A DNA stretch of 64,000 nucleotides from Amycolatopsis keratiniphila subsp. keratiniphila (GCF_001620365.2 NZ_LQMT02000039.1:253567-317566); one strand, 5' to 3'; shown: positions 17,549 through 26,433, numbered from the stretch's first letter. A program made the numbers and translations. Notes: generated from the sequence alone by a model not told the origin.

Positions 17549-17969
17549 TCTTCCCCCTTCGAAAGCTCATCAAAACGAAGGCGTGATTCGATCGAGCAGG
17601 TTACTTCCTTTCGGTGAAGCGTTCGGCAAATCAAACAAATGAGTAACCGTGTCCTCGGTGTGCTGCAGAGAAGTGCTCCCGCGAGCGCTCGCCAGCGCGG
17701 GCTGGTGATGCTGATCATCAAACCGGCCTGGTGCACGCGGTGTCATCCGCCATTCGGGTAGCGTGCGGGCCGGCCCAGGTTTTCGTATGTTTGAATGAAA
17801 AATTCTTCGAATAACGAAGAATTTGACGAGTTTACGCAAAAAATCGCAAGTATCGGGTCGAACTCATGTTCGCAGTATCTTCTTTGCTTGGAGGGTCTTT
17901 GCTGCTAAGGTTTCCGGTCGGTGGTCGATCTGAGTGGTCACCTAATCGGCGGTAATTCGAGGGGTTCAT
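17549..17969. other. 421-bp divergent intergenic region, AT-rich
   Basis: Holds the promoters of the 1121-residue gene (minus) and the 163-residue gene (plus). The right half (17780-17890) is the most AT-rich stretch in the window and contains the 25-bp inverted repeat at 17800-17824. No conserved coding frame was seen. Confidence 0.6.
17800..17824. promoter_or_regulatory. Perfect 10+5+10 inverted repeat
   Basis: Arms AAATTCTTCG and CGAAGAATTT with loop AATAA. It lies about 145 bp upstream of the plus-strand secreted gene and 250 bp upstream of the minus-strand one. It may be an operator for an unlinked regulator or an island-specific element. Confidence 0.4.
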
Positions 17970-18461
17970 GTGAAGAATCTCGGTACCCACGGTTTCCTCG
18001 CACGTGTCGGAGCCTTGGCGGCGGTCGTGGGACTGATCGCGGGGGTCGGCGTTGTCGCGCCGTCGCCCGCGATGGCCGCAGCGAGGGATTGTGCAGGCGG
18101 AGCCAACGGCTTCGTCGATATCCCGGACAACCTGTCAGGGCTGGAGGTCGAACAGGTCAGAAGCGGTTCACATTGGCTGGTTCTCAACTTCGGCAAGGTC
18201 AACGGTGTGACCCGTGGCTGGGCGATGCTGTTCGCGAGCGACAACGGACCTGTGCAGGACTGGCTGCCGAAGGAGAGCAGCGTGTGGCTGGACTGGTCAC
18301 AGGACGGGGGCCGCACTTGGTTGCAGTGCGGGCCGTTCTACAACTCGAAGGGGAAGATGTCCATCACGTCGGCAGCCAAGCAGACCAGCTCAAGTTCTCA
18401 ATGGGTCTTCCGCGCAGGCGCACGGGACGGCGGTGTTCAGGTGCTTTCACGCTGGCACTGA
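17970..18461 (+). CDS. Small secreted protein of unknown function
   Basis: A 163-residue protein with a signal peptide (cleavage near AMAA) and a beta-rich mature domain with two cysteines (RDCAGG, LQCGPF), rich in Trp and Ser. No family recognised. GTG at 17970 follows GAGGGG. It is divergent from the large wall protein and shares its AT-rich character, so the two may belong to one acquired island. The strong hairpin 18503-18543 ends it. Confidence 0.7.
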   Translation: MKNLGTHGFLARVGALAAVVGLIAGVGVVAPSPAMAAARDCAGGANGFVDIPDNLSGLEVEQVRSGSHWLVLNFGKVNGVTRGWAMLFASDNGPVQDWLPKESSVWLDWSQDGGRTWLQCGPFYNSKGKMSITSAAKQTSSSSQWVFRAGARDGGVQVLSRWH

Positions 18462-18502
18462 GCGGGTTTCATGATCGTAGGACCGTAGTTCGTCCTGTCC
18501 GA

Positions 18503-18543
18503 TAAAGAAGGTGTGCCAGGCATGGCCCGGCACACCTTCTTTA
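18503..18543. terminator. Bidirectional terminator hairpin
   Basis: A perfect 15-bp stem (TAAAGAAGGTGTGCC and its complement) with an 11-nt loop, giving A/T tracts on both outer edges. It separates the plus-strand secreted gene from the convergent PBP gene and would serve both. Confidence 0.85.
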
Positions 18544-18560
18544 TGCTATCCGCCCGATCG

Positions 18561-21380
18561 TCACGGATCTTCGCCGTTCGGGAACAACGGATCCGAAGTC
18601 CCCGGCCCCGGCCTCGTCCAGCTCGGCTTGGTGGGCTTCGTCGGCTTGCCAGTGTCCGTCGGCTCGGTGGGCTCGGTGGGAGTTGTCGGCGTCGTGGTGG
18701 TTGACGGTGTCTCGGGCGGAGGCGTCGATGTCTGCGGCGGTTTCTGAACCGTCGTCGTCGGCACAGAACGCGCGTCCTTGCCGATCGGCTTGACGCTGTC
18801 GAACTTCTCCGACGGCTTGCCGGTCATGTACCGGGACATGAAATCTTCCCAGATGGGCCCGGCGATCGTCCGGCCGTAGATCGGCTTACCGCTCTTGTCG
18901 TGCAGCGGCTTGTTGCCGTCGCCGCCGACCCATACCGCGGTCGAAATGCTCGGCGTGTAGCCCACCATCCAGGTCTGCGCGTTGCGGTCGCGGTAATTTG
19001 CCGGATCGCTGTCCCTGGGGTCGTACTGCTGCGTCCCGGTCTTGCCGGCGCACTCGTGCTTCGACGGGCACTTCAGCTTCGAATAGGGGATGACCTCTTC
19101 GAGCGCGTCGGTGACGTTGCCCGCGATCTGCTTGCTCTTGTCGGCGTCGTCGCTGAAGGCGGGAGCGCCCTTGGGAGCCGTCTCGTCGAACTCGACCTCG
19201 TCCTGGGAGTTCGTGAGTTTGGCGACGAAGTGCTGTTTCTGCCGAACGCCTTCACTTGCGAAGGTTGCGAACCCGGCTGCCATGTCTTCGGCGGTCGTAA
19301 CCGTTCGGCCACCGCCGAGGGCGATGTTCAGGTCAGGGTAGAGAACCGACTTGCCGCCTTCGTCCTCGGTCTTGACGCCGGCTTCCTTCGCGGCCTTCGC
19401 CACAGGGTCGACCTTCGTCTTGTTGATCACCATGTCGTAGAACACGGTGTTCGCGGAGACCTTCATCGCCTCGGCGACAGTGCACTGCGTGCCGCAGTTG
19501 GAGCTCTCGCCCGCGTTCCGGATCGTGCGGTAGTTGCCGCCGCCGACGTCGAACTTCCGGTTGTTGGAGCCGTCGAACGTCTCGCCGAGACCGCGGCCCA
19601 TCTTGAGGAACGCGGCCAGGTCGAAGGCCTTGAACGCCGAACCGGGGTTGTGCGGCACGTTCGCCCAGTCCATGGCCTGGACGTCCTGGCCCTGCGCGTT
19701 CTTCGTCCAGTCCGGGCCGCCCCAGTACGCGACCACGCCGCCGGTCTTGGGGTCGATCGCGACCAGCGCGTTCAGGATGTTCTCGTCCGTCTGGCCCTTC
19801 ATCCCCTCGGCGACGGATTCCTCGGCCATCTTCTGCGCCTTGGGGTCGATCGTCGTGGTGATCTTGTAGCCACCCTGGTGGAGCCGGTCCTGGTCGTAAC
19901 CGCGGGCTTCGAGCTCGTCGATCACGCGGTTGCGGATGTGCAGGCTCATGGTCCCGGCGTTGTCGGCCTTCGCCTGCGCCTTCGGGATCGGCTTCGGGAA
20001 CGTGGCGGTGGCGCGCGCACCCGGGTCGAGCCACTTGTTCGCCACCATCTGGTCCATCACGAAGGTCCACCGCCTGGTGGCGTAAGCCTCGTTCTCGGAC
20101 TTGCTCGGGCCCTGGATCAGACCGGCGAGCAGGGCCGCCTCGGACGCGTTGAGCTCCTTGGCCGGCTTCTTGAAGTAAGCCTGCGCGGCCGCTTCGATGC
20201 CGTTCGCCCCGCGACCGAAGTAGATGGTGTTGAGGTAGGCGGTGATGATCTCCTCTTTGGACATCTGGTTGTTCATCTTGAAGGATTTCGCCAGCTCGGT
20301 CCATTTACGCGTGAGCGTCGGTGCCTCGTTGGCCGTGGCCTTCTTGATGTACTGCTGGGAGATCGTCGAACCGCCGCCCTGGCCGCCGGTCAGGTTGTTG
20401 TAGACCGCGCGCAGGATGCCGCCGACGTCGAAACCGGAGTTGGTCTCGAACGACGAGTCCTCGGCCGCGTAAACGGCCTTCTTGACCACTTCCGGGACGT
20501 CGCCCGGCTGCAGCAGGTACCGGCTTCCGCCGCTGGCTGGCGCGATCTTGCCCATCGGGCTGCCGTCGGCGTACATCAGCGTGATCGGCTGGCTCTGCAG
20601 GCTCGCGACGCTTTCCTGCGACGGGACGTCCACCAGGAAGTAGGTGATGACGAACGCGATCGCGGGCACCACGACGAACAGGCCGAACATCGCGTAGAGG
20701 ACCCGGCGGACGATCCGCCAGCGGCGCTTCTTGCGCTGCTTCGGCGTGAGGACCTTCTTCTTGCCGTCCTGATCGTCTTCGGCGGGCTCGTCGTCGTAGG
20801 GCTCCTCGCCCTCGGCGCCGAGGGCGGTGCTTTCGTGACGATCGTCATAGCGGTCGTCGTACGGGTCGTAGCCGTACGGGTCTTCGGTGCCGTTGTGCGC
20901 GTGATGCGTGATGAGCTCGGGCTCGCGCTCGTACGGCTCCGGCTCCACCGGCCGGACCATCGCGGTCGCCTGGTCGGCCGGTGCCGGCGGACGGCGGTTG
21001 CCGGGCGGGGGCGGCGGCGGGCGGTGCCCGGCGGCACCCTGGCGGGACCGCGGGTCACCGGCGGGGCCTCGGGCTCCCGGCGGCGGGGGCCCCTGCCTGC
21101 GCGGGGGCATGCCGTTCGCGCGACGCGGGGCCGCTGGACGGCGGGGTTCGTTGTCGGAGGGCCACTCCGGGCCGCCGGCGTCGGCGCCCGGCCACTGCGG
21201 ATCGTTCGCGGACCGGGGCCGGGCCGAGCGGGGGGTGCCGTTCGGAGGTGTCCGGCGCTGCGGGCGGCGCGGCGGTTCTTCGCTCGGCCAGCCCGGATCG
21301 TCGGTTTCGCCCGGCCATTGGGCACGGCGAGGTGCATCAGGCTCCTGGCCAGGCCAGGAGCGCTTGCGGTCGTCGTTCAC
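18561..21380 (-). CDS. ponA: Class A penicillin-binding protein, PonA1 position
   Basis: 939 residues: a long Pro/Arg-rich cytoplasmic tail (about 1-225), one membrane span (VLYAMFGLFVVVPAIAFVITYF), GT51 domain (EDSSFETNSG, GGGSTISQQY, YLNTIYFGRGANGI) and transpeptidase domain with SAFK active-site motif, SAN and KTGT, then a Pro/Thr tail. It builds peptidoglycan from lipid II. It is next to DUF5318, PadR and ino1, as ponA1 (Rv0050) is in mycobacteria, so this is the positional ortholog; 10622-13132 is its paralog. Start ATG at 21378-21380 encodes MNDD. Confidence 0.94.
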   Translation of the reverse strand: MNDDRKRSWPGQEPDAPRRAQWPGETDDPGWPSEEPPRRPQRRTPPNGTPRSARPRSANDPQWPGADAGGPEWPSDNEPRRPAAPRRANGMPPRRQGPPPPGARGPAGDPRSRQGAAGHRPPPPPPGNRRPPAPADQATAMVRPVEPEPYEREPELITHHAHNGTEDPYGYDPYDDRYDDRHESTALGAEGEEPYDDEPAEDDQDGKKKVLTPKQRKKRRWRIVRRVLYAMFGLFVVVPAIAFVITYFLVDVPSQESVASLQSQPITLMYADGSPMGKIAPASGGSRYLLQPGDVPEVVKKAVYAAEDSSFETNSGFDVGGILRAVYNNLTGGQGGGSTISQQYIKKATANEAPTLTRKWTELAKSFKMNNQMSKEEIITAYLNTIYFGRGANGIEAAAQAYFKKPAKELNASEAALLAGLIQGPSKSENEAYATRRWTFVMDQMVANKWLDPGARATATFPKPIPKAQAKADNAGTMSLHIRNRVIDELEARGYDQDRLHQGGYKITTTIDPKAQKMAEESVAEGMKGQTDENILNALVAIDPKTGGVVAYWGGPDWTKNAQGQDVQAMDWANVPHNPGSAFKAFDLAAFLKMGRGLGETFDGSNNRKFDVGGGNYRTIRNAGESSNCGTQCTVAEAMKVSANTVFYDMVINKTKVDPVAKAAKEAGVKTEDEGGKSVLYPDLNIALGGGRTVTTAEDMAAGFATFASEGVRQKQHFVAKLTNSQDEVEFDETAPKGAPAFSDDADKSKQIAGNVTDALEEVIPYSKLKCPSKHECAGKTGTQQYDPRDSDPANYRDRNAQTWMVGYTPSISTAVWVGGDGNKPLHDKSGKPIYGRTIAGPIWEDFMSRYMTGKPSEKFDSVKPIGKDARSVPTTTVQKPPQTSTPPPETPSTTTTPTTPTEPTEPTDTGKPTKPTKPSWTRPGPGTSDPLFPNGEDP

Positions 21381-21447
21381 GAATGGGCCTCCCAGACCGG
21401 CGCTTCGGGGGACGCCGCTCTGTGGTCAACTGCGTTTTCGATACCTG

Positions 21448-21861
21448 TCACTGACCCGCTGTCCTCTGCGACCGGGTCCGTGGCCGGGTGGTTCCCGGTT
21501 CTCCTGTTCCGAGGACGTAGGACCGCACCAGGTGGTTCCAGTGACAGCTCCGGCAGACCTCGACTTCGTAGACGGTGAACTCCGCGAAGAGCCCGTCCAT
21601 CCGCATCAGTTCCTCCGGCGTCTTGGCCGATCCGGCGGCGTGCTTGAGCTCGTCGCCGTACACCCAGGACACCAGGGTCAGTTCCTCCCGATGACAGACC
21701 GGGCAGTCCTGCTCGCCTGGTCGGCCGTGGAATTTCGCGGCCCGCAGGAGGTACGGACCCGCGTCGCAGACGTCGTATGTGCCGACCCGTCCGGAGTGGA
21801 CGCCCTTGAGCAGCGCGCGCCGCTGTAAGGCGTAGTCCACGACCTGCCGCTGGTTTCGCAC
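21448..21861 (-). CDS. DUF5318 family protein
   Basis: A 137-residue protein matching in character and position Rv0049, always beside ponA1 in related genomes. Two CxxC pairs (CPVC at mid-length and CRSCHWNH near the C-terminus) suggest a zinc ribbon. Function unknown. GTG encoding VRNQRQVVDYALQRRALL is chosen because it gives the conserved N-terminus; the open frame extends 25 codons upstream. Confidence 0.83.
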   Translation of the reverse strand: MRNQRQVVDYALQRRALLKGVHSGRVGTYDVCDAGPYLLRAAKFHGRPGEQDCPVCHREELTLVSWVYGDELKHAAGSAKTPEELMRMDGLFAEFTVYEVEVCRSCHWNHLVRSYVLGTGEPGTTRPRTRSQRTAGQ

Positions 21862-22108
21862 GCCAACAGAGTACGGGCTCTTGCTGTGTGGTCCACGCCC
21901 CGTTCTCGGGGAGACGGTCCGCGCACGGTCGGACACGCCGACGATTCGATAACTCTCCGGTGAATTTCGTCCGGATCCACCGGGTCTCGATCGGGTTAGC
22001 TACGCCACTTCGATGTATCGGCGCGATATAGTGGGCCGGTAGGTTGACCGAGCCGGTCACGGTGGCCAACGCGACCGGTCGCGGTTTGTTCCCGGAAGGG
22101 GGTGCGGT

Positions 22109-22654
22109 GTGCTGGAGCTCGCGATCTTGGGGCTGTTGCACGAGACCCCCATGCACGGTTACGTGCTGCGCAAACGTTTGCACGAGACGCTCGGGATGTT
22201 CCGGACGTTCTCGTACGGCTCGCTGTATCCGACCTTGCGCCGGTTGCTTCGCGCCGGTTACCTCGTCGAGGAGCTCGAAGAGGTGGAAGACCGGGCGTGG
22301 GCACGCCGGGGCAAGCGGGTGTACAAGCTCACCGCCGAGGGCAAGGAACGGTTCGCCGAACTGCTCGGCGACGCCGGGCCGCAGACGTGGGACGACGAAG
22401 GCTTCGGCGTCCACCTGGCGTTCTTTTCGAGGACACCGGCCGACGTCAGGATGCGAATCCTGGAAGGCCGTCGTCGTCGGGTCGAGGAACGCCGAGAAGG
22501 ACTTCGGACGGCAATGGCGCGGGCCGAGGAGAAGATCGACCGCTACACCCGTGAGCTGCACCGGCTCGGGCTGGAGTCCAGTGAGCGGGAGGTGCGCTGG
22601 CTCAACGAGCTGATCGCGCACGAACAGGCCGAGCAGCGAGGACCGGAGACCTGA
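22109..22654 (+). CDS. PadR family transcriptional regulator
   Basis: 181 residues: an N-terminal winged helix (LELAILGLLHETPMHGYVLRKRL through YGSLYPTLRRLLRAGYL) and a C-terminal helical dimerisation domain (EEKIDRYTRELHRL). PadR proteins repress by binding palindromes and release on ligand binding. GTG at 22109 follows AAGGGGG by 7 nt. It lies 63 bp before ino1, the same pairing as Rv0047c-Rv0046c, and probably regulates inositol synthesis (inference). Confidence 0.92.
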   Translation: MLELAILGLLHETPMHGYVLRKRLHETLGMFRTFSYGSLYPTLRRLLRAGYLVEELEEVEDRAWARRGKRVYKLTAEGKERFAELLGDAGPQTWDDEGFGVHLAFFSRTPADVRMRILEGRRRRVEERREGLRTAMARAEEKIDRYTRELHRLGLESSEREVRWLNELIAHEQAEQRGPET

Positions 22655-22717
22655 GGCGCTCCGCGGTCCCGGCTGCGCATTACCTACAACTGTTGGACTA
22701 ATGAAGGAGAAACCGGC

Positions 22718-23800
22718 ATGGGCGAGAACCGCCGCGTTCGGGTGGCCATCGTGGGCGTCGGCAACTGTGCGGCCTCGCTGGTCCAGGGCGTTCAGTACTA
22801 CCGCGACGCGGATGCCGGCACCCGCGTGCCCGGGTTGATGCACGTCGTGTTCGGCGAGTACCACGTCCGCGACATCGAGTTCGTCGCCGCGTTCGACGTG
22901 GACGCCAAGAAGGTCAGCCGCGACCTGTCCGAGGCGATCTTCGCCTCGGAGAACAACACGATCAAGATCGCGGACGTGCCGCCGCTGGGTGTCACCGTGC
23001 AGCGCGGTCACACCTACGACGGTCTCGGCCGCTTCTACCGCGAGACCATCGAGGAGTCCGACGAGACCCCCGTCGACGTCGTCGCCGCGCTGCGCGAGGC
23101 CGAGGTCGACGTGCTCGTCTCCTACCTGCCGGTGGGTTCCGAAGAGGCCGACAAGTTCTACGCGCAGGCGTGCATCGACGCCGGTGTGGCGTTCGTCAAC
23201 GCGCTGCCGGTGTTCATCGCCTCCGACCCGGAGTGGGCGGAGAAGTTCCGCGCGGCCGGCGTCCCGATCGTCGGTGACGACATCAAGTCCCAGGTCGGGG
23301 CCACCATCACGCACCGCGTGCTGGCGAAGCTGTTCGAAGACCGCGGCGTCCAGCTCGACCGGACGATGCAGCTCAACGTGGGCGGGAACATGGACTTCCT
23401 GAACATGAAGGAGCTGGAGCGGCTCGAGTCGAAGAAGATCTCGAAGACCCAGTCGGTCACCTCACAGGTCGACCGCGAGCTCGGCAAGGGCAACGTCCAC
23501 ATCGGGCCGTCCGACTACGTGCAGTGGCTCGACGACCGCAAGTGGGCCTACGTCCGGCTCGAAGGCCGCGCCTTCGGCGACGTGCCGCTGAACCTGGAGT
23601 ACAAGCTCGAGGTGTGGGACTCGCCGAACTCGGCGGGCATCATCATCGACGCCGTGCGCGCCGCGAAGATCGCGAAGGACCGCGGCATCGGCGGCCCGAT
23701 CCTCTCGGCTTCCTCGTACTTCATGAAGTCGCCGCCGGAGCAGTACGACGACGCGACCGCCCGCGACGCGGTGGAGAAGTTCATCGCCGGCGAGGCGTGA
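22718..23800 (+). CDS. ino1: Inositol-3-phosphate synthase
   Basis: 360 residues, the actinobacterial length. It converts glucose 6-phosphate to inositol 1-phosphate with NAD+, feeding phosphatidylinositol, mannosides and mycothiol. The NAD motif [10 protein letters not shown], the DVDAKKV segment, [31 protein letters not shown] and the catalytic-region [10 protein letters not shown] are visible. ATG follows AAGGAGA. A large hairpin follows its stop. Confidence 0.96.
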   Translation: MGENRRVRVAIVGVGNCAASLVQGVQYYRDADAGTRVPGLMHVVFGEYHVRDIEFVAAFDVDAKKVSRDLSEAIFASENNTIKIADVPPLGVTVQRGHTYDGLGRFYRETIEESDETPVDVVAALREAEVDVLVSYLPVGSEEADKFYAQACIDAGVAFVNALPVFIASDPEWAEKFRAAGVPIVGDDIKSQVGATITHRVLAKLFEDRGVQLDRTMQLNVGGNMDFLNMKELERLESKKISKTQSVTSQVDRELGKGNVHIGPSDYVQWLDDRKWAYVRLEGRAFGDVPLNLEYKLEVWDSPNSAGIIIDAVRAAKIAKDRGIGGPILSASSYFMKSPPEQYDDATARDAVEKFIAGEA

Positions 23801-23817
23801 CCCTCCCGGTCGCTCAA

Positions 23818-23874
23818 ATGTCATGAAAGGGTCGTTCCTGACGTTTTTCGTCAGGAACGGCCCTTTCATGACAT
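23818..23874. terminator. Long hairpin after ino1
   Basis: Arms of 26 bp with one G-T type mismatch and a TTTTT loop; the core is TCATGAAAGGG / CCCTTTCATGA. It begins 18 bp after the ino1 stop and can terminate transcription from both sides. Its core resembles the hairpins at 43025 and 50419, so it may belong to a dispersed repeat family. Confidence 0.75.
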
Positions 23875-24067
23875 ACAGGGAGCCTTCGCTGCGTGTTGTG
23901 AGCGAGGACTCCAGGCCGTGCTCCACCGTAGGTCACTTTGCGGAGAGTCGTGAGTGGCAAAGAGGGGCAGAGCCAACCGTGTCCTGGGTACCTACTGGCG
24001 ATCACGCGGTCGTCCACGCGTTTCTTGCTCGCCGTGGCCCCGCTGGGTGCCGGCCTTGACCGGCGGG

Positions 24068-24120
24068 GTTGCGAGAGCCACTTTCGCAACGTTGAAGGTT
24101 GCGAAAGTGGCTTTCGCAAC
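24068..24120. repeat. Two tandem 23-bp palindromes
   Basis: GTTGCGAGAG-CCA-CTTTCGCAAC (24068-24090) and GTTGCGAAAG-TGG-CTTTCGCAAC (24098-24120), separated by GTTGAAG. The second is a perfect 10+3+10 palindrome. The right arm of the first and left arm of the second also pair, so alternative hairpins are possible. Confidence 0.85.
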
Positions 24121-24145
24121 GTCGGCCGCGGTCGTCCAAGGCCCT

Positions 24146-24781
24146 TCAGTCCGCCTGAAGCACCGACGGCAGGTCCGTGATCACCGAGACCACCGTCGTC
24201 TGCTCCAGCACCGCCGGATCCGGCGGGAAATGCGGATTCGGCACCGCGTACACCGTCATCCCCGCCGCCAGCGCCGCGCGCAGCCCGTTCGTGGTGTCCT
24301 CCACGGCCGCGCAGTTCTTCGGCTCCGCGCCCAGCAGCTCGGCCGCTTTCAGATACACATCGGGCGCCGGTTTCCCCGCGCCGACCTGCTCCGACGAGAC
24401 CGCAGTCGGCACCGGCAGCCGCGTGATGTCGAGGAACGCCTTGATCAGCAGCGGCGGCGACGAGCTGGCGATCGCCACCGGCCAGTGCTTCGCGACCTCG
24501 CGGACGACGCCCGGCGCACCCGGGATGATCGGCGGTTTTTCCGCGTACCGCCGCGCCATCCGGTCGATCACCACCTGCGCCACGTCCTCGGGCCGCAGCT
24601 GGACGCCGAGGTCGTGCGCCAGGTAGGCGGCCCATTCCGGGGTGCTCATCCCCTGCATGGCCCTGGTCGATTCCTCCCGCCAGGTGCCGTGGAACTCGTG
24701 GACGACCGCCCGGCGGACCTCGTCCCACATCTTTTCCGAATCCACCAGGACACCGTCGAGATCGAAGATCACCGCTTCCAC
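24146..24781 (-). CDS. HAD family phosphatase (beta-phosphoglucomutase-like)
   Basis: 211 residues with the four HAD motifs: DLDGVLVDS (nucleophile Asp8 and acid Asp10), IASSS (motif II), GKPAPD (motif III Lys) and VEDTTNGLRAA (motif IV). The helical cap between motifs I and II is the type that acts on sugar phosphates or small phosphates. GTG at 24779-24781 has no binding site, but TAGGGT ends 7 nt before it, so it is probably leaderless. Substrate unknown. Confidence 0.88.
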   Translation of the reverse strand: MEAVIFDLDGVLVDSEKMWDEVRRAVVHEFHGTWREESTRAMQGMSTPEWAAYLAHDLGVQLRPEDVAQVVIDRMARRYAEKPPIIPGAPGVVREVAKHWPVAIASSSPPLLIKAFLDITRLPVPTAVSSEQVGAGKPAPDVYLKAAELLGAEPKNCAAVEDTTNGLRAALAAGMTVYAVPNPHFPPDPAVLEQTTVVSVITDLPSVLQAD

Positions 24782-24822
24782 GCCTTCAACCCTAGGCCGT
24801 TGAAACCTGTGCGGCAGATTAC

Positions 24823-24858
24823 TTAGCCATGCTCAGTAATTTTAGTTAGCATAGCTAA
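24823..24858. promoter_or_regulatory. Paired MarR-type operators
   Basis: Two copies of an inverted repeat: TTAGC-CAT-GCTCA (24823-24835) and TTAGC-ATA-GCTAA (24846-24858, perfect), centres 23 bp apart. They fill the gap between the HAD gene and the MarR remnant and would control the remnant and the MFS gene. Confidence 0.55.
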
Positions 24859-25169
24859 GTGGCCACGGAAGTCGCCGACCCGCAGGTGCTGCTCACCCTC
24901 ACGCAGGGTTCGGTGCTGTCGCAGCTGCTCAACGGCGGTCCGCGCCGGATGAGCACGCTCGCCGACCTGGAACGGCTGGGCCTGGTCAGCCGTCGCCGTG
25001 ATCCCGCCGACGGCCGCGCCGTGCTCGTCGAGGTCACCGAGGTCGGGCAGCGCTTCCATCGGCGATTGATCGTCGCGCGGGAGGAGTTCCTCCGCGAGCC
25101 GCGCTTCCCGCCCTCACCAGGTTGCTGCACGAAGACAAGAAGGAGGAACTGATCCGCGATGAGCGCTGA
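24859..25169 (+). pseudogene. Decayed MarR family regulator
   Basis: The frame keeps recognisable MarR pieces, LTLTQGSVLSQL, then LADLERLGLVSRRRDPADGRAVLVEVTEVG (the wing), but lacks the room for the recognition helix between GPRRMS and TLADLERL and most of the N-terminal dimerisation helix. After about 25090 the homologous frame shifts: a different frame reads ALPALTRLLHEDKKEELIRDER and stops at 25167-25169, overlapping the MFS start as an intact MarR gene would. Both in-frame deletion and frameshift point to a pseudogene; sequencing error is possible for the shift only. Confidence 0.65.
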
Positions 25170-26376
25170 GCCCCACTCGAGCCTGTTGGACGCCGTCAAG
25201 GGGCAGCCCAAACAGGTATGGATCACCGCGTTCGCCGCGGTCATCGCGTTCATGGGCATCGGGCTGGTCGACCCGATCCTGCTGTCGATCGCGGAAGGCC
25301 TGAAGGCGACGCCGTCCGAAGTGACGCTGCTGTTCTCCAGCTATCTCGGCGTCCAGGCGGTCGCCATGCTGGTGACCGGCGCGATGAGCGCCCGGTTCGG
25401 GGCCAAGCGGACCGTGGTCGTCGGGCTGACGCTGGTCGTCGTCGCCACCGCGCTGTGCGCCGCGTCCGGGTCGATCGAGCAGCTCATCGGGCTGCGCGCG
25501 ATCTGGGGACTCGGCAACGCCTTCTTCATCGCGACCGCGCTTTCGGTGATCGTCGGCGCCGCGACCGGCGGCCAGGCGGGCGCGATCCTGCTGTACGAAG
25601 CCGCGCTCGGCGTCGGCCTCGCGGTCGGCCCTCTGCTGGGTGCCCTGCTCGGCAGCATCTCGTGGCGCGGCCCGTTCCTCGGCACTTCGCTGCTGATGCT
25701 GTGCGGTCTCGTGCTCTGCTCGATCTTCCTGACCGCCGACGCGAAGGAGAAGCGGCCGAAGATCCGCCTGCTCGACCCGTTCCGCGCGCTGAAACACGGC
25801 GGGTTGCTGCGTACTTCGATCGGTTCCGCGCTGTACACGGCCGCGTTCTTCGTGGTGCTGGCCTGGTCGCCGTTCGTGCTGGAGTGGAGCGCCGTCGCCG
25901 TCGGCCTGATCTTCTGCGGCTGGGGCCTCTCGGTCGCCGTCGCGGGTGTGGTGCTGGCGCCGAAGCTCGCCGCGAAGCTCGGCGAGCGGCACGCGACCGT
26001 CGTCGCCGTCTTCGGCTACGCCGTGTTGCTGCTGATCATGGCGATCCCGAGCAAGCCGGTGCTGGTGGTCGGCATCATCCTGTCCGGTCTGGTGTCCGGC
26101 CTGCTCAACACGCTCTTCACCGGGACGGCGATGTCGATCAGCGGCGCCCCGCGTCCGGTCGCGAGCGCCGGGTACAACTTCTGCCGCTGGCTCGGCGGCG
26201 CGGTCGCCGCGACCGTCGTCGGTCACCTGGCCGAGTGGTTCGGTGCCAAGCAGGCGCCGTTCGTGATCGCCGCGATCCTGTGCGTGCTCGCCGGTGCCCT
26301 GCTGACGATCCGCGAGAAGACCGCCGACCCGCGCACGATCCCGGCCGAAGCGGTCCTCGTCGGCGAAGAGATGTAA
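25159..26376 (+). CDS. MFS transporter (drug efflux-like)
   Basis: 405 residues, 12 predicted spans. MSARFGAKRTVVVGL between spans 2 and 3 is the MFS motif A region, and GNAFFIATALSVIVG and EAALGVGLAVGPLLGALLG resemble the drug-proton antiporter motifs B and C. It probably exports small toxic molecules by proton antiport. The start overlaps the old stop of the MarR remnant, so the pair was once a coupled operon under the operators at 24823-24858; with the regulator broken it may now be constitutive (inference). Confidence 0.87.
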   Translation: MSAEPHSSLLDAVKGQPKQVWITAFAAVIAFMGIGLVDPILLSIAEGLKATPSEVTLLFSSYLGVQAVAMLVTGAMSARFGAKRTVVVGLTLVVVATALCAASGSIEQLIGLRAIWGLGNAFFIATALSVIVGAATGGQAGAILLYEAALGVGLAVGPLLGALLGSISWRGPFLGTSLLMLCGLVLCSIFLTADAKEKRPKIRLLDPFRALKHGGLLRTSIGSALYTAAFFVVLAWSPFVLEWSAVAVGLIFCGWGLSVAVAGVVLAPKLAAKLGERHATVVAVFGYAVLLLIMAIPSKPVLVVGIILSGLVSGLLNTLFTGTAMSISGAPRPVASAGYNFCRWLGGAVAATVVGHLAEWFGAKQAPFVIAAILCVLAGALLTIREKTADPRTIPAEAVLVGEEM

Positions 26377-26394
26377 ATCGGAACAAAGGGTGAA

Positions 26395-26433
26395 CACCGG
26401 ACCAACGAGGGGTTTCCTCTCGTCGGTCCGGTG
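26395..26433. terminator. Hairpin after MFS gene
   Basis: Arms CACCGGACC...CGAGGGG and CCTCTCG...GGTCCGGTG with a short TTT loop and few mismatches, starting 19 bp after the stop. Confidence 0.65.

Larger units (their letters stand above)
23801..24145. other. 345-bp noncoding region rich in palindromes
   Basis: Lies between convergent ino1 and the HAD gene. It holds the 26-bp-stem hairpin at 23818-23874 and the double palindrome at 24068-24120, with no supported gene. Confidence 0.7.

Noticed and set aside
18900-21578. 892-codon plus-strand frame
   Set aside because: Antisense to the second PBP gene, which has complete catalytic motifs on the other strand.
23818-23874. Riboswitch or small RNA gene
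   Set aside because: It is a simple near-perfect hairpin placed after a gene end, without conserved riboswitch elements; terminator or repeat is simpler.
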